From: Entonaema liquescens
Lineage: Eukaryota; Ascomycota; Sordariomycetes; Xylariales; Xylariaceae
Reading direction: 5' to 3'
Length of the DNA: 64,000 nt
Assembly (NCBI GenBank): GCA_902805475.1
Contig: CADCSX010000005.1
Coordinates: 693,501-757,500, forward strand
Made by a program: the position numbers and the translations under genes. The notes beneath the pieces are model-generated. The model searched no databases. It was given only the letters and a program-made list of their open reading frames with translations, and was not told the origin of the DNA. Position 1 is the first letter of the stretch; every line of letters begins with the position of its first letter. Shown piece by piece: positions 24,714-39,404 of this stretch.

Positions 24714-24943
24714 ATTGGCATAGCTGCTCCAGTGTGATTCAATACAAACGAAGACATTTCAAGAGCCATGGGTATGAATTAGGACGGCATTTCTGGTCTC
24801 CAACCGCATGAGCTGAGTTTCGTGGCGCGGGCATCTTGCATGGGTGCCGCGAGAGCTCATTGGTCCAGCTCATTTAAAGAGAGAGAGGGCTGCAAGTTGT
24901 GCGAGACCTCGGCGGTTATGAGGTAGATGCAAGGTTCGTGTCA

Positions 24944-24948
24944 GTATT
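24944..24948. repeat. 5-bp target-site duplication, outer LTR element (left)
   Basis: GTATT directly precedes the TG of the left LTR. The copy after the right LTR is ATATT at 39405-39409, differing by one G-to-A transition, which is what RIP would produce. Confidence 0.8.
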
Positions 24949-25153
24949 TGTCAGAGATGAGCCCGTGAGTAAGGTTATACGTAAAATGAATATAAAAAGC
25001 AACAACGTAACTATTATATGGTAATAAATAATAATAATGATTTATTAACGTTTAACCTTTTAATTAGTAACAAGGGTACGGAACGCCTTTTATATATAAT
25101 ATATATTATAAATTTATTTTTAATTTTAATTAATTATTTTTAAACTTTTAATA
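24949..25153 (-). repeat. Outer element LTR (left copy, 3' LTR in element orientation)
   Basis: 205-bp repeat beginning TGTCAGAG and ending AATA (from AACA). It aligns with 39200-39404 at a constant offset of 14251 with no gap. Of the 203 positions from 24951, I count 38 differences, every one with C or G here and T or A in the distal copy. This copy is therefore close to the unmutated sequence. Confidence 0.92.
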
Positions 25154-27489
25154 AAATTTTTTTTTTTTTAAATATTTTTATTTTTAAAAATAATATATTA
25201 TTTTTATTATTACGAAATAATTATAATAATATTAAAAATATTTAATAAATTTAAATAAAATATTTACGTTTTTTATAAAGATTTTGTAAAAATAACATAA
25301 ATTATTTTATAATTTTTTCGTTTTTAATATTAATTTTTTACGTATATATTATTATTTTTTTTTATTATTTTTTTTTACGTTATTTTTTAATAATAATTAT
25401 ATTATTTTTTTTATTATTATTTTTTATTTATTATTTTTAATATTAATATAATTATTACTTTATTATTTATATTTTTATTATAATTTTTTATTTTATTTTT
25501 TATTATTATTATTTAATTTTTTTTATAATTTAAAAAATTAAAAAAAATAATTATTATATTATTATAAAAAAAATAATTATATATTTAATATATTTTTTCG
25601 TTTTTTAAGTAATAATTATTAATTTGTTAAATAACTATATTAATTAAATATATTTATTATTATTATTAAAATAAAATTTATAATAATGTGATTTTTTTTT
25701 ATTTTTTTTTATTTTATTTATTTATATATTTTATTAATTTATTAATATTTTAAAATTTTATAAAATAAATTTTTAATATTTTTTAAATATATATAATAAT
25801 ATTATTATTATAAATTTACTTTTATATATTATTTATTAATTCGTAATTAATTTATTATTTAATAATTAAAAATTTATAACGTTTAAATTTAAATAAAAAA
25901 ATTTTTTTAAAATAAAAAAAGCAAAAAGCAATTTTTTATTATTTATTTTATTAAAATTATCGGTAAAAAAATAACAAAAAATCAAAAACGTTATTTATTA
26001 TTTTAAAATTACATAATTTAAATTATAAAATAAATTACTTAAACAATTAAACAAGTTAATTATATTTTTAAAATTTCATTAATTATTTAACAAATAATAA
26101 TTAACTTTTTAAATTAATTTTCTACCGTATATAAAAAAATTATTAATAAATATTTTATTATTATTTCATTTAATTTATTTATTAATTCGTTATTTTATAA
26201 TATCGAAATATATTTTAAGTAAAAAATAATAATAAAATTAAAAATAATAATAATAATTTTAACAAAAATATTAATATAAAAATTAGTAATAAAATTAATA
26301 AATTAAATAATAATTAAAATATTTTTTATTAATTTTTTTTTAACATTTTTATATTTTATATTATTTTATATATCATTTATAATTTATATTTAATAAATAA
26401 TTATTCCATTAAAAATAAATTTATATTATTATTTATTTTTTTTATTTTATAAATATATCCATTTTATATAAATATAATATTTAATATATAATTATTTTAT
26501 TATTTTTTTTATTTTAATTTTATTTTTTTTTTATATTATTTTTATTATATTTAATCAATTACATTTAATAACTTATTAACATTATTATTACACATACATT
26601 TATTAAAAATTTAATATTAAAAAAATATATTATATATTTATTATTAATATATTTATTTTTTTATTTATTTTTATTTTTTATTAATTTACTATTATTTAAA
26701 TATTTTAATTAAATATTAATATTATAATAAAATAAAAAAATTTTATGATTTTATTTATAATAAAATTAAAAAAATTATTAAAAAAATATAATTAATTATT
26801 AAATAATATTTTAATTTTTATTTAATAAATTTATAATTTTAACTTTTTTACTTTTATTTATTTTTTATTAATTTTTTTAAAATATTATTATTTAAATTTA
26901 AAATAACTTAAAAAAAACCTTAAATATTATAAAATAAACGCAAAACAAAAATAATATTCGTATAAAATAAAATTATTACATTATAAAATTAAATTATAAA
27001 AAATATTTAATTAAAATTATTAAAAAAATAAAATTATAATTTATTTACAATATATTTATTTTAAATAAAATATGTAATATTTTTAATCACTTTATTCATT
27101 TTTATATTATAATAAATAATATTTTTCTTATATATAATTTTATAATTAATTTTTTATAAAATTATAATTTTAAAAAATAAAATTTTAATTTTAAAATTAA
27201 AAAGAATTTTCCCATTTTTTTTTAAGTAATAATTAATTTATAATAAATTTATTAATTAATATTAAAAATTAACATTAATATTAAATTTTTATGGTTTTTT
27301 TTTTTATTTTATAATTTTTATTTATTTATAATTTTTAATTTTTTTAAAACGTTTTTAATTTTTTTTTAAAAATTATTAATATTATTATAATTTAATTATT
27401 TAATTAAATATTATTTATTTTTTTTAATTTTTTATATTTTAAAATTATTTTTATAATAAATTTGTTATTATTTATTAATATAATTAATT

Positions 27490-27494
27490 ATTTT
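27490..27494. repeat. 5-bp target-site duplication, inner LTR element (left)
   Basis: ATTTT directly before the TG of the left LTR; the identical ATTTT follows the right LTR at 34400-34404. AT-rich context lowers its weight alone, but it falls exactly at the LTR boundaries. Confidence 0.75.
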
Positions 27495-27659
27495 TGTTAA
27501 AATTTTATAATCGTTGTTATTAATTATTAAAGAATGTTATTATATTACATTATTTTAATAAATAATAAACTTTAAATAATTAATTATAATAATTTACAAT
27601 AAACTTTTATATTTTTAAATAATTAATTAATTAAAAATATATATACGAAAAATTTCATA
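27495..27659 (+). repeat. Inner element 5' LTR
   Basis: 165 bp starting TGTTAAAATTTT and ending TTCATA (from TTCACA). It aligns with 34235-34399 without gaps at offset 6740. I count 19 differences, all transitions, running in both directions: each copy was mutated independently. Confidence 0.9.
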
Positions 27660-30600
27660 TTTAATAATTTCATTTAAATTTAAAACCGAAAAACCATTAA
27701 TATAATATTAAAATAATATTTATAATAATTTAATTATTATAATATATTTAAAACTAATTTAATATTTTTTATTTTATATTACATAATTTAAAAAATAAAA
27801 TTTAACTAAAATAACAAAAACATTAATACAATAATCGCAACAATTCATCCATTTAAATTATTAATATATAAAATATTACGAAGATTTTTTTCCTTTTTTT
27901 TTTATCGTATTAACAATATTATTTTTTTATAAAAAAAATAAATTTTCTTTATAACAAATATATTTTTTACGAAATTATAACAACATTTTTTAATATTAAT
28001 ATTATAAAAAAATACTTAAAAAATAAGTTTTTTTTTATGTAATAATAAATATAATAACCTTTTTCTTAAAAAGTTACGTTTTACATAAAACATATTATTA
28101 TTAATTATTTATTACTTTATAATATCGCAATTAAAAAATACCATTTTTAAAATTACGGAATTTTTATTAAATAATAAAATATTATCATCAATTACGAAAT
28201 TACTTTAAAACCAAATTTAATAAATAATTTTTTATTATAAAATATTATAATAAATTAATTAATAACATATAATATAATAAACAAAAAAACACATTAAAAA
28301 TTTATCGAAAATATTAATAATATATAACTTGAAATAGTTAATAAATATTTATAAATTTTATATATTTTTTAAAATAATTTATAATTACATTTTATTTATT
28401 AAATCGAGTATTTTAAAAGTTTTAATTTTTATAATAGTTTTTATAATAATTATTGTAATAATTATTGTAATAACTTTTATAATAGTTTTTATAATAATTT
28501 TTATAATAATTTTTAAAATATTTTTTTTATTAAAAATATAAATAATTATATTGTTATTTTTTAAATTAATAATAAAAACGATAAAATTAAAGATAATTAA
28601 ATTAAATAAATTAAGTTTTAATTACAAAACGATATTATTATTAAAGGTTAATTTATTTATAACGATAACGATTAAGAAAATGCTTAATAAATTAATTATA
28701 AACTTGTTAATAATTTTTATATAATTATAAAATACTTTAAAATTATTACCATTATTATAAAAAGTTATTTTTAAATTAATAAATTTATTATTTAAATTAT
28801 TTTTATTAAAATTATTATTAAAAGTTGATACGTTGTTACGAGACAAATAATAAATGTATTTAATTATTATATTATAAAAATTATTATTTTTTTTATAAAT
28901 AAAAAATATATTAATAATTAAAAATTTATTATTCTTATTATTACTTTAATAATAATAAATAAAAATATATTTATAAAATCTTATTAACATATTTAATAAT
29001 AAATTTATTAATAATAATTATAAGTTAAAAAATAATTATAATAATAATAATTATGATAATAATAATTAAAATAATAATATATAAATATAAATTAATTTAA
29101 CCGATTTAACCGGTTTAATTAAATAATTGTTAATAAGTTAATTATTTATAATGGTAATAAATAATATATTATAATAATAAATTACCAAATATATTATAAG
29201 TTTTTAAATAAATATAAATATTATTTTTAATATAATTAATAATTTTTTTAATAAAATATAAAATAATGTAAAAAATAATTACGTTATTATATAATGTAAA
29301 ATTTAATTTAACGGTTTTAAAATTTATAATATTAATATATTTCATTTAAATTTTAATAAATTATTTGGTAAAAATAATATTATTTTAAATGGAAAAAATA
29401 TAATATTTTACAATGTTATTTTATTTATAAATATAATTTAATAAATTAAAATTAATAAAGTTAAAATAGAAATTATTATAACGTAAATGTATGAATTATA
29501 TAAAAAAAAAGTAATATAATAATATATTATAAAATTTATTAAAAAAATGCGAAATAATATAATGGTTAATAATAAATTTTATTTAAAGAAACTTTTTAAT
29601 GAATTTAAAATAAAATTTAATGAAATATAGTAAAAATTATATATTTTTAAATATATAAAAGAAAATTACTTTAAAAATATTTTTATTTATATTTAAATAA
29701 TAAATATTATTCGTATTTGTTAAATATATGGAATAATATTAAAATTATAATAAATATGGTAAATATATAATATATTAAATTTTAATTTTTAATATAATAT
29801 AATTTTATTTAATGATATATAATTAATTAACAAATATGTTAATTAATTATAAAATTATATTAAATTATAATATATTAAATTATTAATTAATGGAGAAAAA
29901 AATTTATTAAAAAAAATGGTTATTAATGTTTTATTTATCGATAAAATTAAATAATTAACCGTTTATATTTATTTGGTTAATAAAGAAATATTTAATAACG
30001 GTGGTAAAAAAATAAACGATGGTTTTTAATAATTTAAATATTAAAATTATAATTTTAAAAATAATAATAAAAAAAGGAAAAATAAATATAATAAATAATA
30101 AAGTGGCGAATATTGTTATAATGGTGAATATTGTTATAATAATGAGTATTATTATAGTGGCAAATATAAATGTAATAATGATTATTAAAATGGAAATAAA
30201 TATTATAAATTTTATAACGAAAGTAGTTTTTATTATAATAGAAATTTTTATTACGAATATTGTAATTATTATGGTTGTTATTTTAAACGTTATTACCATT
30301 AACGACGATAGGTAAAATAAAAATATTAAAGAAGAAAATTTTATTTAAAAAATAAAATATTATTATAAAATAATTAAATAGATTTTAAAAATAAAGAAAT
30401 TTAATTGGAAAATAATGGTTATTTTTTATTAAAAGAATATTTAAATAATAAATTTAAACTTAAATATAATTATTTAATATAATTTTATAATATAATTGTT
30501 AAATTAAATAAATGAATTTATAAAAAATATAATAAAAAATTCAATATTAAGTCGAATTGTTTCAAATATATATATATTAATAAATGTATTTTTCTTAAAT

Positions 30601-32380
30601 AATTAAGTAATGGATTTATAAATTTAATATATTTTATAAATATAAAAAATAAATTTTTATAATTTTTAATGTAAAATAAATAAAATATAGTTAAATTTAA
30701 CAATAATATAAATGAAAATTTTATAAATATTAATATAATAACGAATGAAAATAATAATAATATAAATATATTTATTAAAGTAAAAAGTTTATTTAATTTT
30801 AAAATTATAGAAATAGTAGTAATATTATTAACGAAAAAAGATTTATTTAAACAACATTTTTACTTGAAAATTAATGTTATAAATAATAAAAAATCCATAA
30901 TATATATTAATTTGGGAATATTTAATAAAATGGTTGATGTTAATTGGTTAAAAACTTTTATTAAAAATTATAAAATATATAAGTTAAATATTTTTTTATA
31001 AATAATAAAAATTAAAGGTTTATTAAATATAGGATAAAAAGTAAAATTTTTAATTAAATTATTAATAAAATTTAAAATAAATAAATATAAGTTTATTAAT
31101 GTTTATATTAACGTTTAAATTTATTAATATAATTTCAAATTTAATTTATTATTAAATAATAAATTTTATAATAATTACGAAATAATTATTAATTAACTTA
31201 AATAAATATTTATATTAAATGCGTGTTTAAAAAAAAAATAAATATTAATTATTTTTAAATAATAAATAATTTAAAATAAAAAATATTTATTGTTAATAAA
31301 ATTATAATTCCATTAAAAATAATAATAATAATTTTAATATTATATTTAAATTTATTAAAAAAACACAATTGTTAATTTAATATAATATATTTTAAAATAT
31401 TATATAATATATATAATATAATTATAATAAAAAAAATAATATTTTTTAATTAAATAATTAAAAAAATCGTAATATTACAAAAAACAAAATTAAAAATAAT
31501 AAATGGAATTATAATGGATAAATATATTGTAATAATATAAGATAAAACTAATATTACATAAGTTATTATAATTATTAATAATATTAATATTAATAATAAT
31601 TTTATATTTAAAAATTTTAATTTATAAAATAATATTTTTAAAATATTATTAATTAATGATAAAATTAATAAAAATTTTTAAAAATTTATAACGAAACGAA
31701 CATTATATTATAAAGATAAAATGGTAAATTTAAATATTTAAAAATCGGAAAATGTATTGGAAATTTTATTTAAAGATAATATTAATTATTATAATATATT
31801 ATATTTATTTAGTTAAAGATTAATTATAATGGTAAATAATTATAATATATAATATAATTAAAATATTATTAATTTTTCGAAAAACGAGAAAATAATTGTG
31901 GATTTAATTAATAATTAGTAAAATAAATATAAAGTAAATTAAATTTATTTTTTAAAAATGGAAAATTAAACATTATTTAATAAAATATTTAATAATATAT
32001 ATAATGAAAAAAAAATGGAATAAATAAAAAAACTTATATTTTTTAATTGTTTTATATTTGTTATATAATGAATAATAAACGGTAAAAGAAAAAGATAAGT
32101 TGTTATTAATTTAAAATTTTTAAACCGTTATATATTAACGAATGTTTATTTATTATTTCGATAAAAAAAAATTATAAATAAAATAAAAAGATGTAAATAT
32201 TTTATTATTATTAATAAATTAGTATTTTTTTATTAATTATTAATAATATAAAAATATGTTAATTGAATGATTGTTATTTTGCCACGAAGATTTGAAATAT
32301 TGAAAATAACGTTAATAAAATTTAAAAAATTTTTTATTTTTAATTAACAATTTATGAATTAAAGATTATTATTATTTAAT

Positions 32381-32460
32381 GATTTCGCGAAAATTTATAT
32401 AAATAATATGGTAATTTATGTTTTTAAAAACAAGAAAAACGAGTTATTTATAAATTTAAT
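32381..32460 (+). other. Reverse-transcriptase motif remnant, inner element
   Basis: The frame through 32390-32458 reads KIYINNMVIYVFKNKK and so on, without a stop. It matches the gypsy RT active-site region with both catalytic Asp codons (GAT/GAC) converted to Asn (AAT) by G-to-A. Confidence 0.65.
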
Positions 32461-34234
32461 AATATTTTAAAGTAAAGTTATTATAATAATAAGACCGAAA
32501 AGTTAAATTAATCCGTAACACATTATTATAAAATTATCAATAATTTAATTATATATTTAACCGAACGCATTTTTATTATACCGAAAAATAATGGTAAAAT
32601 TAAATAAAATTAATAAAATATATATTAATTATAATTAAAATGTTAAAAAATACTAATACCATTATTTTAATTTATTAAAAGTTTCAATTTTAGAAATTTT
32701 ATAAATTTATAAATATATTATAAAAAAATTTAGTACTTTTTTAAATTAAATTATAAAAAAATTATAAATTTTAAAATTAATATAAATTATTTAATTATTA
32801 AATAAAAAAACAAAACCGCCATTTTGGAAATTTATATAAAAATTAAATAATAAATTTTATTAATAATTTTTTTTAATATAAAATGATTAATTTAATAATG
32901 GTAAAAGTATAACGTAAAATAAAAATGTTATTATTATAAATGTATAACAAATAATTTATAATAATTAAAATAATGTTATTATTGTAAATATATAATAAAT
33001 GTTTAATAATAATTATAAAAATATTATTATTATAAATATATTACAAATAATTAATAATAATTATAAAAACGTTATTATTATAAATATATAATAATAAATT
33101 AATAAAAATCATAAAAACGTTAATAATATAAATATATAATAAAAAATTAATAATAAAGTTAATAATAAAAAAACTTATATTAATAATAAAAAAAATATTA
33201 ATAATAAAAATGATATTAAAAATAATAATAATTATGGCGAAAAATATATTATTAAAAATAATTAAAACGAAAAAAGTTTTATTTAAAAAAATATAATACG
33301 GGTTATATATAAATTTAAAGTTAATTAAAAAAGAAAATTTTTAATTATGGAATTAATAATAAAAAAAATAAATTACGTATAAAAAAACTTAAATAAAATA
33401 ATAAAAATAATTAATCATAATATTTTATTAATTTAATTTTTTATAAAGAAATTTTATTAAAAAAGTGTATATAATTAAAATGTTTTAGTAATAAAAATAA
33501 ATACCGTAATTATAAAATTATAAAAATATGAAATAATAAAAATTAATATTTTAAAAAAATTAAATATTATTTTTATAAAGATAAAAATGTAAAACGAAGT
33601 AATAAAAAAGTTAAAATTATAAATTAAAAAAAAAATAATTTTTTCCAAATTAATAATTTTTATTTTTAAATTGTTAATTTTTAATAACATGAAAATAATA
33701 AATATTTTTAAATTATTATTAATTGTTAATTTATTGTTAATAATGTTTAAGCTTTGTACGATGATAATGTACGATAATATGAAAATAAATTAAAAAAATT
33801 TTAAGTAATTTTTTATTAATCGATTATTTATAATTAAAAAGCTTATTGCGGGAATAAATGTATATGTTTTAAATTTTCATAAATTATTGTCAAAAATTCA
33901 AAAATTTAAAACATTATTATTTAAATTATATTTAAATAATAAAACGAAAGTTTTAACGAATATTAAATGGAAAAAAATGGCAAATAAATTACTTACGTTT
34001 ATAATGTTAAAATTTATAATAAATTTAATAAAAGTAAAAAATTAAAAAACGTTAAAAGGTTTATTAAAAAAAATAATACCGAAAAAAAATTTTAAATTAA
34101 ATAAAAAGTTATTATTAAATAAAAAAAGGAAAATGGTAATAATGTTTCCGTTAATGTTAAATAATGAAAAAGATAAAAAAAAAAATACGTAAATAACGAA
34201 AATGTTATTATTTTTTTTTTTAAAAAAAAGTAAA

Positions 34235-34399
34235 TATTAAGATTTTATAATTATTATTATTAATTATTAAAGAATATTGTTGTATTATATTATTTTAATA
34301 AATAATGAATTTTAAATAATTAATTATAATAATTTATAATGAATTTTTGTATTTTTGAATAATTAATTAATTAAAAACATATATACGAAAAACTTCACA
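34235..34399 (+). repeat. Inner element 3' LTR
   Basis: Partner of 27495-27659; starts TATTAAGATTTT (TG to TA) and keeps the canonical CA end (TTCACA). Confidence 0.9.
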
Positions 34400-34404
34400 A
34401 TTTT
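34400..34404. repeat. 5-bp target-site duplication, inner LTR element (right)
   Basis: ATTTT, identical to 27490-27494. Confidence 0.75.
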
Positions 34405-37139
34405 ATTAATTTTTTATTAAATTTTTTAATATATAATTTTAAATAATTTATATTAAATATGTTATATATTTTATAACGTATAAGTAATTTTAATTTATAA
34501 ATTATATTATATTTTTTTATTATTTTAATTATTTTAAATAAATTTAAATATTTATTTGTTAATTTTTTATTAAATTATTTTTAATTTATATATTTTATAA
34601 ATATTAAAATTTTTTTTGTTTTTTAAATATTTATTTAAACCGTGTTTTATTATATTATTTTATATATGTTTTATTTAATGTTTTAAGTAATTTAATTATA
34701 ATAAATTTTATTTTATATATTTTTTTAATTATTTTTACATTTTTTTACGCGTTTTTTTCGAATTGTAACATTATTAAATTAATAAAACGTTTAAATTAAA
34801 AGTTTATATAAATATATGTTAAAGTTTGTTTATGCGTTAAATATATTAAAATATTATATACTCATTTAATTAATATTAATTTCTTAATTTAATTATTTTA
34901 TTTATAATTGTAAAAAATTTATAAATAATATTTTAAATTTTAATTTTAATGTTTAATTTATTTATTTATTTATAAATAAAATAATATATTTAATTGTTAA
35001 ATCATTGTAAATTTATAGTAAAATATTAATTAAAATTTATTTATAAATAATGATTTTTTATTAAAAATAATTTTTTTTAATAAATTTATATATTTAAAAA
35101 TATATTCGAAAAATATATTTATTAAATTTAAAATTATAAATTTTTTTTTTATAAATATATATAATATATATTTAATAAATTTATTAATAATTATTAATAT
35201 ATTATTATAATTTTTTTTTTATATTAAAAATGTTAATAATCCGATAATAAAATTAAATGAGATTTTTTTATTTAAATTATTAAATATAAATAAAAAATTT
35301 AATTTATTATAAAATAAATATTTTCATATTTTAATCTTTTAATATATAATATAAATATTTATATAATATTTTATATTTTTTTTTAAATTATTTTAATAAT
35401 AATAATTTATAATTTGTTAAATCGTTTTTATAATTTCTTAATAATTTAATAATGCCGCGTCGTAACAATTATATAACATTTTTTTTTTAATGTTAAAAAA
35501 ACGTATATTTTATTTTTAAATTTTAATAATTCATTTTCTTTTATTTAAAATAATGTAATTATATTGTAATTTCTTTATTATTATTAAACTTTTAATTAAA
35601 TATATTTATTAAATATTTATTTTTTACGTATTTTTTTTAAAAATAATATATTTAAATTTTTAATATTTTTTAAAATTATTAATATGTATTTATACTTACG
35701 GAATATTAATTAATCTTTTTTATTTTTTACTTTAATTACATTATTATTATTTATTATTATCGAAATTTTTTAATTATTTTTAAATTTTTTTAAAAACTTT
35801 AATAATATTTTTTTTCTAATATTATATATATTTAATAATAAAATATATATTTTTATAATTATTTCCTATTTATATATATTTAAATTATTAATTATTAATT
35901 AAAATATTTTTTAATTATTTTAAAAATTTTTTTAAAATTTTAATAATATATTTTATTTAATTTTATTTTCTTTTTTTATATTTATATAATTTAATTATTA
36001 TAATATATTATTGGTTAAATTTAAGGTTTTTAATTTATATATAATTTAAAAATTAAAATTTATTAATTTTTTTATTTATTAAATTTATTTATTATTTAAT
36101 TTTAATTTATTTATTAAATATTATAAATTTAAATAATTAATAATTATTTTTATTATTTTTAATAAATAAATTAAATAATATTTTTATTTTTTAAATATAT
36201 TAATTATTATTAATATTTTCGTATTAAATGTTATATAATTTATTTTAATATTTTGTAGTTTTTTTAATGCGAAAATTATAAAATATTATTTATTATTATA
36301 TTTTTAAAATAATATTATTTTAATTATTTATTATAAAATATCCGTTTTTAATCTTATAAATAATTATATATTAAAATGTTTAAATATAAAAGTTTTTATA
36401 AATTTTTTTTTAAAATTTTAAACGTTTTTATTATTTTTTTATTTAATTTAAAATTGGATTATTTATTATTTTTTAATAAATTTATTAATAAAGTGGTTAA
36501 TTTTAAATAATTTTTAATAAATTTTTTATAAAAATTTACAAAATTTAAAAACGTTTATATATTATAAATGTTAATAAATTATAGTTATTTTATAATTACG
36601 AATATTTTATTTTAATTTATTTTTATTTTTTTAGTTATAATTATAAAATTAAAAAATGTTATTTTTATTATATAAAATTTATATTTTTAAAAATTAATAT
36701 ATAATTTTTATTTTTATAATTAAGTTAAAATGTTACAAATATTTTAAATATGTTATTTTTTATTTTTTAAATAAATTAAAATATTATTAAAGTAAATTAT
36801 ATATATTATATTTATTAAATTTGCAAGCGCGTAATTAATATAATTTTAAAATAATATTAAAGTATTAAATAATTTAAATAATATTATAAAATATTTAAAA
36901 TATTTATATTTTATTCGAAATGTTGTTTTTTATTTATTTTTTTTATAAATATATAATTAGTAATATATGTTTTTTAAATTTAATTTTGTAAAATATTTTA
37001 TTTTAAATAATTTATTTAAAATTTTATTAATTAATAATAAAATTATTTTATTTTTATAAATAATTTTATTAAATTTTTTATAATTAATATATAATTATAA
37101 TTTATTTTTTAATTTAAAAATAAATAATATTAAAATATT

Positions 37140-37220
37140 AATAAAATTTTTAAATAATTATATTTATTTTTTTATAAAATATTATTTATATATTTTTTTA
37201 ATTCTTTTAATTTTGTTTTT
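37140..37220 (-). other. Reverse-transcriptase motif remnant, outer element
   Basis: On the minus strand, TATATAAATAAT at 37181-37192 encodes YINN, the expected G-to-A product of YIDD. It is followed in frame by IL, a stop, then KNKYNYLK, similar in spacing to gypsy RT segments of the type YIDDILIYSKNKEEH. Aspartates are lost, so no activity remains. Confidence 0.6.
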
Positions 37221-39199
37221 ATTAATAAATATATTAATTTAAATGGAAGATTTTTCTTTTTTTTAAAATTAATAAAATAATCCTATTATTAATATTTTAA
37301 GAAAATAAAAATTTTAAAAATATTAAAAATTTTTATATATTTTTTATATTTAAGTAAAATTATAATTTTATTATTATTCTTTTATAAATTAAAATATTAT
37401 TTACGAATATTGATTTTTTTTATTATTTTTAACGTTAATATAATCACTTTTTTTACTTTTTTAAAAACTTTTTTAAATTTTTTTTTTTATATTAAATAAA
37501 TTTTTATTATATTAATATAATAATATTATTTTCGGTACCGTTTTTTTAAAATTATATTAACATTTATAAATTAAAACATTTTTAAAATAATATTATAATT
37601 AAAATTTTAATTTATTATTTTTATTTTATTAAAAATATTTTAAATAACGTTTTAATTATTTTTTATTTTTACAAACATAAAATATTAAATTAATATTTTA
37701 CTTATTTTAAAAAACTTTTTTAAATTTTTTTTTAATAAAAATTTTATTATTATTATTAAAAATATATATTTTATTTAAATTAAATTAAAATTTATTTTTA
37801 TATTTATTAAAATTTATAAAATAATTTATTTATATTTTATTTATAATTTTATTATTATTTCGAATTTAATATAAGTTAAAATGAATTTTTATTATAAATT
37901 TTACGTTTTTTTATTTAATATTAATATTTAATTTATATTTTTTATTATTTTTTTATTTTTTTTTTAAATAATAATTTATTAAATATTTTAAATCGTTATA
38001 TTTTTAATATATTATTTTAAAATAATTATATTTAAAATATTTTTATTTTTTATATAAAATATATTTTTTAAATTATTATAAATAAATAATAAATTAATTA
38101 TATATTTAATTTTTATTAAAAAAATTATTTTATTTTAATTTTAAATAATTATTTAAATAATATATTTGCGGTTTATTTATTAATTATCTTTTTTTTAATT
38201 TTTTTTTTTTATTTTCTTTATTTTTTTATTTTTTTTCTTTTATTTTTATATAATAAATTCGAATAATTTAATTTAATTTTTTAACTCGTTTTTAATTTTA
38301 AAATAAAATAAATTAATAAATTAAATATTTTTATTTTTTAAAATAATATTTTAAATTTTTTACTTTTAATATTTTATATTTATTTAAAAAAAAAACAAAT
38401 AATTTATTAATTTTTTAACAAAACTTTTATATTATTATAAATATATTAAAAACCCATATATTTTTATTTTTAATTATATTTTAAAACCATTTTTTTATTT
38501 TTTTTTAAATATATTTTTTTAATTTTTTTTATTTAGTATTAAAATAATAATATTATTATTACGCGGCTTTTTTTATTAAATAAATTATTATAAACGTTAT
38601 TTTTTTTAAATTTATTTAATAATAATTTAGAAAAAACCGTATTTTTAATTTAATAATAAAAATAATTAATTTTATTCCCATTTTGTTTTTTTTTTTTTTT
38701 ATATTATATATTTAAAAAAAAAATTTATATAATATTAAGTTTTTATTATAATTATTTTTTTTTAATTTTTTTTTTATAACTTATAATAAAATTATAATTT
38801 TTTTTTAAAATTATTAATTATTTAATTTTTTTTTTTCTTATATTATTTTTTTAATTTTTAAAATTATTAATTGTTTAATTTTTTTTTTTTTTTATATTAT
38901 TTTTCTAATTTTTATAATTATTTATTAAATTTTTAATTTATAAAAATTTTAAAATTAACGTTATTTTATTATAAAATTATTAATAAAATTATTAACATTA
39001 ATTTTATTAATATAAAATTTACGTTATTTATTAATTAATTATTAAATATTTATAATATATTTATTATTATATTATTAAATAATATTATATTTATTATAAT
39101 TATTCGATTTTTTATTAATTAAATTATGTTTTTTTTATTAATTTAAATATTACATTATTTTTAATAAACGGTTTACGTTAATAAATAAAAACGTTAAAT

Positions 39200-39404
39200 T
39201 ATTAAAAATAAATTTATAAATAAAATTATATATAAAATAAATATAAAAAATAATAACGTAATTATTATATAATAATAAATAATAATAATAATTTATTAAT
39301 ATTTAATTTTTTAATTAATAATAAAAATATAAAACGTTTTTTATATATAATATATATTATAAATTTATTTTTAATTTTAATTAATTATTTTTAAATTTTT
39401 AATA
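39200..39404 (-). repeat. Outer element LTR (right copy, 5' LTR in element orientation)
   Basis: Fully RIP-converted partner of 24949-25153. The terminal TG reads TA here. It is followed by the target duplication ATATT at 39405-39409. Confidence 0.92.

Larger units (their letters stand above)
27495..34399 (+). mobile_element. Inner LTR retrotransposon (Ty3/gypsy-like), nested in the outer element, RIP-mutated
   Basis: A 6905-bp element with 165-bp LTRs and identical ATTTT duplications, inserted in the outer element in the opposite orientation. The plus strand is the coding strand. At 32396-32407 TATATAAATAAT encodes YINN (from YIDD), followed by MVIYVFKNKKNELFINL, a recognisable RT palm segment. 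A short A/G-rich tract (AAAAAAAAGTAAA) directly precedes the right LTR and is a candidate polypurine tract. Open frames near 29955-30315 are short by-products of AT composition. From about 28.4 kb onward the plus strand keeps G but has lost C, whereas before that it keeps C and has lost G. Confidence 0.88.
24949..39404 (-). mobile_element. Outer LTR retrotransposon (Ty3/gypsy-like), RIP-mutated, carrying a nested insertion
   Basis: Defined by 205-bp direct repeats at both ends and 5-bp target duplications. The 14.46-kb span includes a 6.9-kb second element plus its 5-bp duplication; removing them leaves about 7.55 kb, a normal Ty3/gypsy size. The element reads on the minus strand. A reverse-transcriptase YIDD motif survives as YINN at 37181-37192, in a frame continuing NIL-stop-KNKY. 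A run of 13 T at 25157-25169, immediately inside the left LTR, is a polypurine tract on the minus strand. Coding frames are destroyed: C is nearly absent outside CpG in much of the body. The Ty3/gypsy call rests on the RT motif context and is moderate; the boundaries are firm. Confidence 0.88.

Noticed and set aside
28622..33690. Several 60-114-aa frames in the AT-rich block
   Set aside because: Composed almost only of I, N, K, F, L and Y; by-products of AT-rich, RIP-mutated retrotransposon sequence.
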